Positions 12,401 through 22,876 of a stretch of DNA of 64,000 bases are shown here, piece after piece. Numbering within the stretch: position 1 is the first letter of the stretch; each line of letters opens with the position of its first letter. Source of the DNA: Solanum dulcamara (lineage: Eukaryota > Streptophyta > Magnoliopsida > Solanales > Solanaceae); the NCBI RefSeq assembly GCF_947179165.1, contig NC_077244.1, positions 79,140,144-79,204,143 of the forward strand, written 5' to 3'. Made by a program: the position numbers and the translations under genes. The notes under the pieces are model-generated. The model was given only the letters and a program-made list of their open reading frames with translations, was not told the origin of the DNA and made no database searches.

Positions 12401-15400
12401 TTTTGATTTCCTAGGTATTGATTACAAGTGCTAACTCATAGATTGGTCTTCGTCAATAGGTTACATCATATGCTCATGGATCATCTGAGCTGCTGGGCAT
12501 TCAAATAGATGCAGCAATAAATCCTGGTAAATGGATGTTGAAATAAAACCATTCTTCTTATATCAGCCCGTAGAAATTTACTCTTCTCGAGCTTGTATTA
12601 GAGCTTATCCATGTTTACATACTCGGATCAATAGTTGTATTTTTTCTTGCTTTAATATAGTTTCTGCTACTAATGGCAAGGCTTTTAGGTAATAGTGGCG
12701 GTCCTGCATTCAATGATGATGGAGATTGCATTGGAGTGGCATTTCAGGTAGTTGCTTGTCAAATTTGGATAATGGTTATTCATGTGACCAGATTCTTGAT
12801 TCTTTGGGCTTGCCAGTTTAGTTTACACAGAGTCCTCTCTTTTAGGGAACTTTTGTAATGCAATTAGTTTGAAAGGATTACTTAATCACATAATTGTAGT
12901 AGTTTATATTATCGCTGTTTTATTTTCATCTGTTTTAAAAGACATTCTGAGGCTAGCTTAAGAGCTCGCCCCAAGGCAAACCATAATGCTATCACCCGGG
13001 GCAACTATGGGTGGTTATATGCTTATGGCCATGAGCTGTATCAACAGTGCTTCAAATTACTTTTTGTATTTGACACTTCTTTTTTTATTTTGCTTGATCT
13101 ATTTACTGAATGAGTTCAATAACTCCTCAGGGTATAAATACTTTTTAGTGCATTTGCCTTAAAAACAATGATGATCAGCATACTGTTCCTCCACTATGTT
13201 TGACAAAGTTATGATCTTCTTCAAGAATCTCATGTCATTTTTTTTTTACTTTATGTGTTACTTTCATATTGGTATTGCTTACACAACAACTCCTGTAGGT
13301 TTACAGATCAGATGATGCTGAAAATATTGGTTATGTAATACCTACTACAGTTGTATCTCATTTTTTGGAAGACTACGAGAGGAATGGGAGGTATTGTGGT
13401 GAGTCTGTCTCCTTTTGTGGAAGTATCTGCTCATTCAGGTCACCTATATGGTTAGGTCTTTGCAAACAGTCTATTTTGTTTCCAATCGCACAGTTTAACG
13501 AAGATTATTTGTTTTCTTGAAGATTATGACAACTGACTGATCTCCGAGATTAGCTTCGTTTCAATTTGTTTGGTCTGAATTCCATATCTGTTTTTAAATA
13601 TGCATCAAGCTTGGATTTCTTGAGTTCGCTTGTGTTGCTGGAAAAATCAATTAATATGCAAATGTAAACTAAAAAAGGCGTACTTTTGAGTTGCATGTTA
13701 TTGAAAAATACTCAGTTCTAAACTCCATATATAAGCTTATTTTGAATCTAACCAACTGATCACTGCGCCTGCTCCTATCTCATTTGTCAATCAAGTATCT
13801 TTGTTGTCGCCTGTTGGCTTGTCATGATGTCTATCTGTTATTGTGTGATGATGATACTTGATAGGAGAGAGAGAGTAAGAGAAACATTTAACTCCAGAGG
13901 GTGGTTGGTTTTGCTAATGAGAAGGCAGCTGAACGAATGGAAGCTTCACCGAGCAACTCAGCCTGTGACATTAAGGCATATGTGGAAGAAGCACGTACAC
14001 CACTTGGTTCTGTGAAAGGAAAAAGGAGAATATAAGGTGTTTCTGAAAGAACTAAAAAAATGGCATTATTAATGTGTTTACCAGTCGTGGAAATAAGGGG
14101 TGGGCTGCACAGGGGTTCGCGGATTTTTGTTGGTGCCTAAAAATTTTGCTTATGTTATTTGCTTCCATGTTATCCTTAATCACAACATTGACTTATGTTG
14201 TGGCAGGGGGACTGAAATAAGAAAGCCATCATATGGGTACTGTTTCTAACTATATCATATTTTCAGGCTTTCCTTGCCTTGGGGTGTTGTTGCAAAAATT
14301 GGAGAATCCAGCACTACGTGCCTGCTTAAAAGTGCCATCTAACGAGGTCTGTTTATGTACCTATACAGAATGAAAGTCCTTGCGTCTGCTCTTCAGAGTG
14401 AAAGTCTTTCTCTGTGTAGTTCATCATCCCATCTCCCCCCTCCTCCTCCCCCCCACTTTGTTTTCCCTTTTTGTGCGTGTAATTGGTGAATTCATTGATC
14501 AATAAAAAAATTGGCTGCTGCCGACAGAAATAATGGTATTGCTTATCCTAAGATACTTCACATGGGTTGGGTGGACATTATCCTATTGAGAAATGTACTC
14601 TAAGCTGATCCCAGCCCTCACTGAACAGCTGGACTCCTAATTCATGAATCCTTTGCAGAATAAAATCCTAATTCACGAGCTTAAAAAAGCTTATGAATTT
14701 TTTGCTGGAGCTTTTTCATCTGATAAAATGTGATACCTTGAACTTAGGCCAAAGCCAATCTCAATTCTAAGTTTTGTCTAAACTGAATCCCAGAAGAAAC
14801 AAAATCACAAACTCCATTCAATGAGATAGAAACCCCGTCTTTGACCTCCAGAAAGACTCTTGGGTGGAAATTCCTTCACCACGAGACTCCCGCTCATAGA
14901 AATTGGCATTTTAAGTACAATATCTTAAGCTATACATTCAAATATGGAGCAAGAGACTTAGAGCTTGTTTGGATTGGCTTATTTTATGCGCTTTTAAGCT
15001 AAAATGACTTTTAAGCAATTTTGAAGTGTTTGAATAAAATTAAAAAGTGCTTTTAAGCACTTGGTTTTAAGTCAAAATAATAAAAATAAGCCAAAAGTCA
15101 TAAGTTAGAAATCCGAACTTATCGCTTTTGGCTTATATGTGCTCTTAGAATTTGACAATTTAACTAATCATCCTTCCAAACATCTTGCTGACTGGGAGTC
15201 ATTTTCCATTCTTTCTTAAACTGCATTTTCCTGATGAGGCCCAGTTTCACCTAGATTACTTTGGTTCGGGTGAATTTTACTGAACAGTGATGAACCATGT
15301 AAAAATCAGAGGGCCATATGAAGATTAAGATTGTATCTTCAGAATCATGTAAGAGGCAGATTTGCTGAAGTTATGGTGAATGATGACGAAGAACAAATGA

Positions 15401-18400
15401 TGGATAACAGACTAGACTAGGAAATGGAAGGAAAGTTTTTCTTTTTGGGTGTGTGTGTGGGTGCAAGATTGAGTGAGTTTCATTTAGCTCTTGTTTTGTG
15501 TCTTTATGTTCTTGTTTCGGCGTACAATCCCTTGACCACTCTATTAATGCTAGAAAGAAGGGTACATCATCTACAGGTACTTTGGGTGAAAGACAGAATG
15601 GATGATTCAGTGTCTATCATTCTATAGAGAGATGGGGGTGTTGTGGCTGGAGTTCAGCAAATTTCACAGCTGAATCCTTGGTTTTGGTCATATATACAAG
15701 GGAAAAGTGTGCTGAGTAAAAAAACTTTTAACTATCAATTAGAATACATAGGAACACATTCGGAGAAACAATCTAAAGAAAATATGGAAGGCATCCTTAG
15801 GCTTAAGCATGTGAAAAATTGAATTTATTTGGGTATGGATTTGAGCTGAGTAAAGCTAACTCTTCTTGATAAACACCAGTGGTGAACTTCTTAGTAGTTA
15901 ACTGATTTTTATTCAAGAGGAAGTCATCCTGAATGAAGCAGCATTAATATCTTCAGCATTCTGGTCTCTACTGTTGGCAACTCCTTTAAATTAGATATCA
16001 TGGAAGTAAATGTGCATATGCTTACTTCCTAATAATACCAGCAGTCAACCAAGTGCATCTATCAGTTATTCAGTTTAGCTTTTTCCTAATAATACTTTGT
16101 GCCTTATCAGAAAAAAGTTGAAGAAAAAGAAAAATAATTAGTCCTAGGTGAAAGCAAACCCATTTTGAATTCATTCAACTGAATCCACCTTGGCAATAAC
16201 ATGTTTTGAGACATAGATGTGTAGCTGTTACTCAGTTGGTTGTGGGGAAAATTTACTACTTGTATAATGCTTCTAGACGTCCTCTTATACAGCTTTTTTT
16301 TGTTTGATAGGGTGTACTCGTCCGGAAAGTTGAGCCCACTTCTGACGTTAGCAATGTCGTGAAAGAGGTATTTATATTCTTTACTGCTGATTTTACTGTT
16401 ACACATTGATTTCTTTGCCCCACTGTCAATGTCTGCAGTAGCTCTGTTCTGATAATGACAGTTAATCTAGGCCAGAGAGCCTCAGCTTAATGGTATTTTG
16501 TTTCACGTTCAAAGTTTTTGAGATATGTACCCTTAAACTGCTACCTGCAAATGGAAGGACCGTAAGAAAATAATATTTGATTTGACCGGGTAGTGACCAA
16601 CGAGAAACTAAATAAAAAGTCTTTGTTGTCATCAGAAGATCCCTGGAAGTCATGGGCTCATGGCTTCCAGGCATCTACATTATTCAACAGAGTGTGCTTC
16701 ATTCTTTCTGTCCATATGTGTCAATTAACTTGATTTAGTCATTACAATCTGTTCTTTTTAGAAAATAGTGTGATTTATTAATATAGTTATGTTGACTTCC
16801 TCCCTCCTTTATAGCAGGTAATTTTTTTAAACAATATCCACTGAGGACGTGCCTCGAAATAGAGCATAATGAATATGGAAGGTTCATGTCGCCCAGTCCA
16901 ACTAGTTTAGGATTTTGGTGTTATTGATTGATTGAATATGGACTAGGGACTCAAGTTATCGATTTTACATTCTTTTCATTAATTGCTACTTTTACAACAT
17001 TGATTAACATGCACCATAGATGTGCATGACATGAATATTCTGTTGGCATCTAGTATTCATGTTGCTAGGACATAGAGATATTATCCTATAACTAAATTAA
17101 TGAATGAGAAAAGAGGAGTATGCCAGAATCTTTGACCATGTTTAGTTAGTCCGACCTATTTCTGCATTAGCTTATTTGATTTTTTTCTATTCTTATGTTG
17201 TTAGTTACTACAGAAATTTTCTTTGGATGATTGTTTCATATGCATGTTAGTTTGGTAATGTCACTAAGTCGAATAATATTTGGTACATTTTTCCAGGGAG
17301 ATGTGATTGTTAGCTTTGATGGTGTTCATGTTGGATGTGAAGGAACAGTGCCATTTCGATCAAGTGAACGTATAGCTTTTCGCTATCTCATTAGTCAAAA
17401 GTAATGTTTAATTACTTTCAAGAAGTTAAATTTGCATTAAAAGGCACTAGTATGTGTGGCAAACATTTTTTTTCATTACATACTTGATGCTACGTTTGAC
17501 AAACATTATGCACTTAATGTTCAGTTTGAATGCCAAACTCTGAACTGTTAGTTCATGTAATGATTACCAATTTTCAAGACAACACTTCCCCCTTTGTCTT
17601 TTCCACATTAGTTTCTGCTTCAGTTAAAATTTGCCAAAGCTAGCATGGAATGCTATCATTTTGTATACTGTGAGGGTTGAATAGTTTTTTTTTTTCTCCT
17701 GGTGGATCCATTTTCTTGGTGACCTTGAAATGGATATCAACTAATGCTAATATTTCACTGAATCCTTAATTGTCAAACTCCAAGCTCTCCCCATCTTCCA
17801 TGCCAATGTTGGTCCTGCATGTTGATTTATTAAGTATGCACATGCTACTGTATATCTTACAAATATCTTTTTCCTTTTCAGATTCACTGGTGATTCAGTT
17901 GAGCTTGGTATTATAAGAGCGGGAGAATTTATGAAAGTTCAAGCAGTTTTGAACCCACGTGTGCATTTGGTATAAAATAAATATTAGCTGACCCTCGGTC
18001 TTTTTGTTCAAATCTCTTGAATCTCATTTTAATTTATATAGATCTGTTTGCTCTCATCTGAAGGTTCCTTATCACATAGAAGGTGGTCAGCCTTCATACC
18101 TAATAGTTGCAGGCTTGGTGTTTACACCACTATCCGAACCACTAATAGAGTAAGATTTTCCATAATTCCTCATATTGTTATATGGAGCTAGCAATTTGCT
18201 AGTTTTCAAGTGTGTGTGTGTATATATATATTAGTATAAGAGTTCTCTCTCTGATACAAAACATTCATATTTTATTTGGCAGGGAAGAAGAAGATAGCAT
18301 TGGGGTAAGTCTTGACAAAATGATGATTGCTCAGAATGATTAAAACTTCTTTTTTGTTTTGTTTTGATAAGTCAATGATTAGAAATACTTTCTTGTCTTG

Positions 18401-19453
18401 ATTTTTTTCTATTAATTTTATTAGCTAAAACTATTGACCAAGGCTCGATACTCTTTGGCCAAGTTCGAAGGTGAGCAGATTATTGTACTATCTCAGGTAT
18501 GTATGGAGTAAGTTTTGGCCTTTGTAAATCAGTTCACGGATATAGTGACTAAAATATTTATCCTTCTTCTGTTCATTACTGGACTCGACAGTAGGACATA
18601 CCCATCCCTGGGCCATGGTGGAGGAACAGAACTGGGCACATTAACCTAAGGGTGGTGATAGAGGTGGCAAAATGGTTAAATAAGTTTTAGCCTGCCCATT
18701 TATCACCCTTGGGGTTCTAGTATACCTTATCACTTGCTTACCCATTTTGTCACCTCTAAATGATGCCGAGGGGTTAATTCACTAAGATAATGCCACATTC
18801 GATGATTTATTTTGCTTGTAGGTCTTGGCAAATGAAGTAAATATTGGGTATGAGGATATGAGCAATGAGCAGGTAAGTTATTTATATTCACTTTGATTTT
18901 ATATTCCTACCAGTTGAATTGTCAACAATAATTAGTGTGAACATCAAACTTCAAATTAAGTCACATATGATTTTTCAATGAAGTGGATTCATATGCAGAC
19001 CCCAACTGGGTTGGAATTGAGGCATAGTTGTTGTATGCTGCTTCTATGAAGTCTCAATTTTTAATGTACTTGGCAGGTCTTGAAGTTGAATGGCACCCGA
19101 ATTAAAAACATTCACCATTTGGCTCATCTTGTAGATTGTAAGTGATATTATACATAGTTGAGTTCTCTTTTCTCTTTAGCTGAGCAATTATAGATTTATC
19201 TATTTGTGCAGCATCCAAGGGCAAATATTTAGTGTTTGAATTTGAAGACAACATTTTGGTGGTTCTGAAAAGGGAGGAAGCCGTGTCTGCCTCAGCTAGT
19301 ATTCTCAAAGACTACGGCATTCCAGCTGGAAGATCATCAGATCTTGTGGGACCATATGTTGATTCCACCATAGAACAAAATGAAGCAACCAATCACTGTG
19401 ATAATCCAGTTTCTAATTTGGAATTTTGCTATGAAGGGCTTCTTTGGGCTTGA
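435..19453 (+). CDS. DEG2: Protease Do-like 2, chloroplastic (DEG2)
   Basis: ATP-independent serine endopeptidase of the HtrA/Deg family; Arabidopsis DEG2 acts on the stromal side of thylakoids and has been linked to photodamaged photosystem proteins. Exons: 435-590, 1691-1864, 2342-2392, 2905-2978, 3221-3284, 4315-4359, 4523-4630, 11576-11653, 12460-12526, 12689-12747, 13299-13398, 14267-14346, 16311-16367, 17297-17400, 17882-17969, 18064-18149, 18283-18304, 18425-18496, 18822-18872, 19077-19137, 19212-19453. All introns are GT-AG and the phases join into 612 codons; the Arabidopsis protein is about 607. Residues 1 to about 100 are Ser/Lys-rich and look like a transit peptide. The catalytic triad is intact: His166 (TNAHC), Asp197 (CDIALL) and Ser275 (GNSGGP). 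Two PDZ regions follow (about 350-435 and 440-540). The C-terminus ends in GLLWA. Intron 7 is 6.9 kb and full of transposons. Confidence 0.96.
895..1320. repeat. LTR-like dispersed repeat with a 42-bp tandem duplication, DEG2 intron 1
   Basis: A 42-bp unit starting TGGAGTGTGTTGG occurs twice (901-942 and 943-984). Further on, a similar block (ACCCACATCG ... CTTATATGG, about 1141-1185) recurs, followed by a segment rich in GGTCCATTTC-type sequence. This pattern is typical of degraded non-coding LTR or TRIM-like elements in plants. Clear ends and a target duplication were not found. Confidence 0.4.
2158..2335. repeat. dispersed repeat fragment (GGGAACCCAG-type), DEG2 intron 2
   Basis: The block contains GGCGGACTTACAG and GGGAACCCAGTAAC near its left end and a GC-rich CTACGCCACTGAAC end. 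A related arrangement is seen at 31430-31618. It is probably a small non-autonomous transposon remnant of a family common in Solanaceae introns. Confidence 0.4.
3692..3958. repeat. possible small inverted-repeat element, DEG2 intron 5
   Basis: ACTTTGCCATCCAT at 3692-3705 is matched on the opposite strand by GTGGATGGCAAAGT at 3945-3958 (13 of 14 bases). The enclosed 267 bp is non-coding. This could be a MITE-like element. No target-site duplication was identified. Confidence 0.3.
6112..7169. mobile_element. non-autonomous hAT-like element 1
   Basis: A 1058-bp non-coding element begins TAGGGGTGGGCG and ends TGCCCAGCCCTA, near-perfect short terminal inverted repeats. It is flanked by perfect 8-bp target duplications GGGGCTAA (6104-6111 and 7170-7177). 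The 8-bp duplication is the hallmark of hAT transposition. Both ends carry dense CGGTTCGGTA-type subterminal repeats in opposite orientation. No transposase ORF is present, so it would depend on an autonomous relative. Confidence 0.85.
7417..8083. mobile_element. non-autonomous hAT-like element 2
   Basis: A 667-bp non-coding element begins TAGGGGTGTACA and ends TGTACAGCCCTA. It is flanked by perfect 8-bp duplications GTACTAAG (7409-7416 and 8084-8091). Subterminal arrays are TCGGGTTTTT-like on the left and CGGTTTGGTTCGG-like on the right. It lies only about 240 bp from element 1, inside the same probable LTR. Confidence 0.85.
8092..10081. other. non-coding remainder of the probable LTR
   Basis: No gene is recognised. 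The stretch is AT-rich and the scattered short ORFs have no family resemblance. It ends in the 80-bp-spaced CGCGACGCGG repeat and the GATGTTACA terminus. Confidence 0.5.
10100..10218. mobile_element. small MITE inserted in the LINE
   Basis: About 119 bp. The left end TATGTTACTTGGACT is partly complementary to the right end AAGTCAATGCAACTTAG. The inner part holds a second inverted pair (ACGGGTGCATGTCG and CGACACGGGTGCGG). The flanks CGTGAAATC and CTTGAAACT look like diverged copies of the same LINE sequence, suggesting a duplicated target of 8-9 bp. A similar foldback family is common in Solanaceae. Confidence 0.5.
14957..15150. repeat. MITE-like repeat (GCTTATTTT/AAGCGC type), DEG2 intron 12
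   Basis: The block starts GAGCTTGTTTGGATTGGC and contains repeated TTTTAAGC and GCTTTTAAG words, with TTGGCTTATATGTGCTC at the right end. The same style of block is seen at 20018-20225. It is probably a dispersed non-autonomous element. No target duplication was resolved. Confidence 0.45.
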
Positions 19454-20933
19454 TCACTTAACATACTTGATTCTTACTTGAAGTCAGCCTTTCTTTCAAA
19501 GTTTTTCATGCCTAAGATGGTTATTCTTGCAGCAAAAGATCTATCGTCATATTTGTAAACTTGACAGGGGGAAAACCTCAGATAACCAGGCAAAATCTGC
19601 ATGGTGACTCTACACAGCAGTGGTTACTTGGCTACCTCCTTTGGTTTGAAACAAGATTGGCCAGCAAAGTGAACAACAATTATGTAGCAAATGATACAAC
19701 TGATGGATGAAAAAAAAATGTTCAATTGAAAACAATGTGCTGGTGGCTACTGCCTTTAGGTGAAATGGAAGTTCATTGCCCTGCACATTAAGTATGCAGC
19801 ATTTCTAGGTTTATTTTTACAGGTGTAGAATGTAATTATCAATTTTTAGGAAATTTTGAGAGTTAGAAGTGATTTGAAGGTTTTGTTACCATTCACATAA
19901 CTCAGTAAAGGCAAGATTTTTTTTTGTTCTTTCAGTTTTCCCTCCCCATTCCTGGTCTCTCACCACTAAACAGTAATCTTTGGTCTGAAACCTGTTAAAA
20001 GGACAGGAGCATATTCTGTTTGGATTGATTTCTTTTTAAGTAGCTTATAAGTTAAAAGTCATAAGTTTGTCATACCCAACTTTTGTGATTTTAGCTTATT
20101 TTTGTACCTTTTTTTGGATAAAAGTAAGTGTTTAAAAGCATTTTTTGTCTTTTCCAAACACATTTTAAAAAAAAAAAACTTAAAAGCCAAAAGTTACTTA
20201 AAATAAGTAAATTCAAATGCCCTCTAAATCATTTTCGTATCTTCTGTGTTATTTATTTTTGGCAGCAGCAAGAAGTTTTTATTTGAACAAAGAAAAATGG
20301 AAGGGTAGATAAGATAACATGGGGTAATTATTCACTTTGCTTACATATCACATTCCTATGAGCTCACAATGTCATGGACCGTTGTGGCATCAAACTGTAG
20401 AATGGACCCACCTTACTCCAACCAACATAAGATTCCAAATTCCTAAACGTGCTTGCTTAGACTTCAAATTATACAATCGCCTGCAGAAACAATTTAAATA
20501 TCAAAATGAAATGACTATGCAAATACAGTAGTTTTAACATTATCTGTATAGCAAGTAGGTAGTTTCCATTTGTATCCTCCCAAAAACCAGTACCTTTGGT
20601 AAGTTGTGACAGTTTTCAAGTTACTTATTTCAAGATGGTGGGGATGCCAGACACAATTTTGAAAATGGTTTGTCAGACAGAAAATTCCATAGACTATGAA
20701 TGGCAACAAAAGACCACTAAGGAAAAGGACAAACAAGCTCCTATTCATCCTCATGTGATTTCTCAAAATTTTGCATTAACCAATCTTGTCCCATTGCCAA
20801 TACATTCCAAGCTGTCTTCTTACTAAATACATTCTTCTTGATAATCTACCCTTCAATCATAATGTCATTCCTGTCACCAAAGATAATACCTTTACTATTT
20901 CAGTGCCACGAATAGTCAAAAGGGTGTCCATTA
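19454..20933. other. DEG2 3' UTR and AGP promoter interval
   Basis: The first few hundred bases after the DEG2 stop are probably its 3' UTR. A MITE-like repeat occupies 20018-20225. The remaining 700 bp before the AGP start is AT-rich, presumably its promoter. No gene is seen; the short ORFs have no recognisable family. Confidence 0.5.
20018..20225. repeat. MITE-like repeat (CTTATAAG type)
   Basis: It starts CTGTTTGGATTGATTTC and contains AGCTTATAAGTTAAAAGTC. Its right half carries the complementary words ACTTAAAAGCCAAAAG and ACTTAAAATAAG. It is the same kind of repeat as at 14957-15150, lying between DEG2 and the AGP gene. Confidence 0.45.
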
Positions 20934-21308
20934 ATGGCTTCCACTTCCACAAAGCCATTCTTGATTCCACTCATGATTTTCTTGATTTGCCAATCTTTTT
21001 CTTCTTCTCTAGCTAGCATGCCAGCTTCAACTATTTCAGCTGCACCTGCATTGCTACCAAATCCACCAATATCTTCACCTCCACTATCTCCAGATATAAC
21101 TCCTCTGTTTCCTTCACCTGGTGGCTCAGAGCTTGCTCCAAGTGATTCTTCACTGCCTACTATACCTTCAAGTCTCAGCCCACCAAATCCAGATGCTATG
21201 GTTGCTCCTGGACCTTTCATGCCATTTCAGCCTTCTGCCTCATTTCCAATTCACTCTGCAATTCCTCTAGCATCATTTATTAGTGCAATTCTGGTCTTTG
21301 GTGTGTAA
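20934..21308 (+). CDS. AGP26: arabinogalactan protein, AGP25/26-like
   Basis: Single-exon gene for a 124-residue GPI-anchored cell-surface proteoglycan backbone. Residues 1 to about 28-36 are a hydrophobic signal peptide (LIPLMIFLICQSF). The mature part is rich in Pro, Ser and Ala with Ser-Pro and Ala-Pro dipeptides (SSPPLSPDITPLFPSPGG near 47-64, then PTIPSSLSPPNPD), where prolines would be hydroxylated and O-glycosylated. The last 15-20 residues are hydrophobic (IPLASFISAILVFGV) and form the GPI-anchor signal after a small-residue site. The SPDITPLFPSPG block is what I recall for Arabidopsis AGP25/26/27. The gene sits just downstream of DEG2 on the same strand, and in Arabidopsis AGP26 is next to DEG2, which supports orthology. 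The exact numbering within the family is an inference. Confidence 0.85.
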   Translation: MASTSTKPFLIPLMIFLICQSFSSSLASMPASTISAAPALLPNPPISSPPLSPDITPLFPSPGGSELAPSDSSLPTIPSSLSPPNPDAMVAPGPFMPFQPSASFPIHSAIPLASFISAILVFGV

Positions 21309-21678
21309 TGGCTGCTGCATTGTTAGTACAGATTGGATTCTGGTATAATTCATTGTTTTTATAAAATTTCACCCCTCTTTTCTCCATCATGTACTACAGA
21401 TTTTGTTTTTGCTTATCAGAGTAAACAATCACCTAGGGATAAGTTAATGGAGATGTTTACCATTCTTGTATCAAATAAGAAGCAATGACTCCACTTTGTC
21501 AAAAAAATTTAAGCTTTTTCATTCTCTGTTTGATTCAGTTGTCAAAAGAATATTCAAAATGATACTGACCATTTTCGTATACTAAAAAGAATATCAAGAA
21601 TCATTTTTGAGGTATAGTACTACCTAAGCAAATGAAGTGGTATGCCATTCTAATATACTCATGCTTAATTAGTTGCTT

Positions 21679-22255
21679 TTAGTATTTAGGAGATGTGCTG
21701 AAGAGCCTCTTCAAAAAACCTTTCTTTGATGCCATGAGCTCAATGAAATTTTGAGAAGCCATAGGAACGCTCATCCTCAGTTTGCTGTTTTCCTCCTTGA
21801 GCAAATCCAAAGCTATACAAAGCTGTCTGATTACCTCTCTTTTCTCTTCATCTTTCTGCATTAGAAGCTCTTGTTGAACTCAGTCGTTCAACTTTAATAC
21901 TTGATCAGTTTTAATGCTAAAGCCACTTGATGCTTCTGTTTTCACCTTCTCTAGTCGGATTTGGATTTCCTCTTCGTCATTATCAGGATCCTCGATCTCT
22001 GATAGATCAGAAGACTCAAAGGATTCTGAATAGCTGTCATAGGATTTCTCCATAGAGCTGATCAATTTCTCCTCTGAATATTTTGTGAAAGGGCAATGCA
22101 GACTTCCATTTGATTTGATCATATCCCTCAGCTAACAACCGATGGTCACGATAAATTTCCTCAACCATATTAACGAGCTGTGGTCGTTTGTTGAAATACA
22201 TACCTGCTCTTTGAGCAAAGGCCTCTGTCTTCTCATCAATATTGTACAATTTATA
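21679..22255 (-). pseudogene. NET3/KIP1-like actin-binding protein, decayed
   Basis: NET proteins bind actin through an N-terminal NAB domain and link it to membranes. On the minus strand, 22249 to about 22115 encodes the second half of a NAB domain (FAQRAGMYFNKRPQLVNMVEEIY). A one-frame shift occurs at about 22115. The other frame then gives an acidic middle region to 21880. An in-frame TGA (21880-21882) is followed without a frame change by a coiled-coil stretch (QKDEEKREVIRQL) ending at 21679. The expected first part of the domain, including the Trp-rich start, is not found upstream. These three lesions mark it as a pseudogene, although a sequencing error could explain one of them. It lies next to the AGP26-like gene, where I recall NET3C in Arabidopsis. 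Confidence 0.75.
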
Positions 22256-22876
22256 GTGCTACTCCCTTGTAATTTAATTTAACACACTTGAGAAGAAAGT
22301 TTTGGCATAATATGAGGAAGCAATATAAATATAACGTACTAATGAATCATTTTCAAATTCCATGATAAGGTAAAGTAGAGGCCAAACCTCTTTTGGAAAA
22401 TGAATTAGAGGTAGGAAAGCATTATATGCGTGCTCCATTTACTATTATTTTAAACTTTTTACCACGCGACATATACTAGGCCAAATGGTATAATTGTTCA
22501 TCACAGATTAAATCAAAAAGTACGATTTTTGACCTTTAAACGAGCATGTCAATGAAATAGGTGATGGAGCAATATAATATAATATATTTGCTTTTGTTTT
22601 AGTAATAGAAATATAGGTCGGAGTTTGTGTAGTGAAAGAAGGTAAGGGTGATACTAGTACGTGGTTTTATACTAATCTGGAGTTTAATCCCTAATCTGCT
22701 CCCTACTAATGTCAATATACTCATTCTCGCATATATTTTCAAATTAAAAGAGTAAATGAGATAACCACCGACAACTAAACTTAACCCTGGTTAACTTAAC
22801 TATCCATTTCCAACAATAAAACCTCAGCCATCTTCTTCATCCACTTCAGATCTGAAGCTCCACACACACGACAAAA
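22256..22876. promoter_or_regulatory. upstream region of the TIR1-like gene
   Basis: AT-rich non-coding sequence between the NET3 remnant and the TIR1-like start codon. The last 60 bases (CAGCCATCTTCTTCATCC) look like a pyrimidine-rich 5' UTR. No gene is visible. Confidence 0.4.

Noticed and set aside
20900..21220. 106-codon ORF antisense to the AGP gene
   Set aside because: It is Gly/Glu-rich only because it mirrors the Pro/Ser-rich AGP codons.
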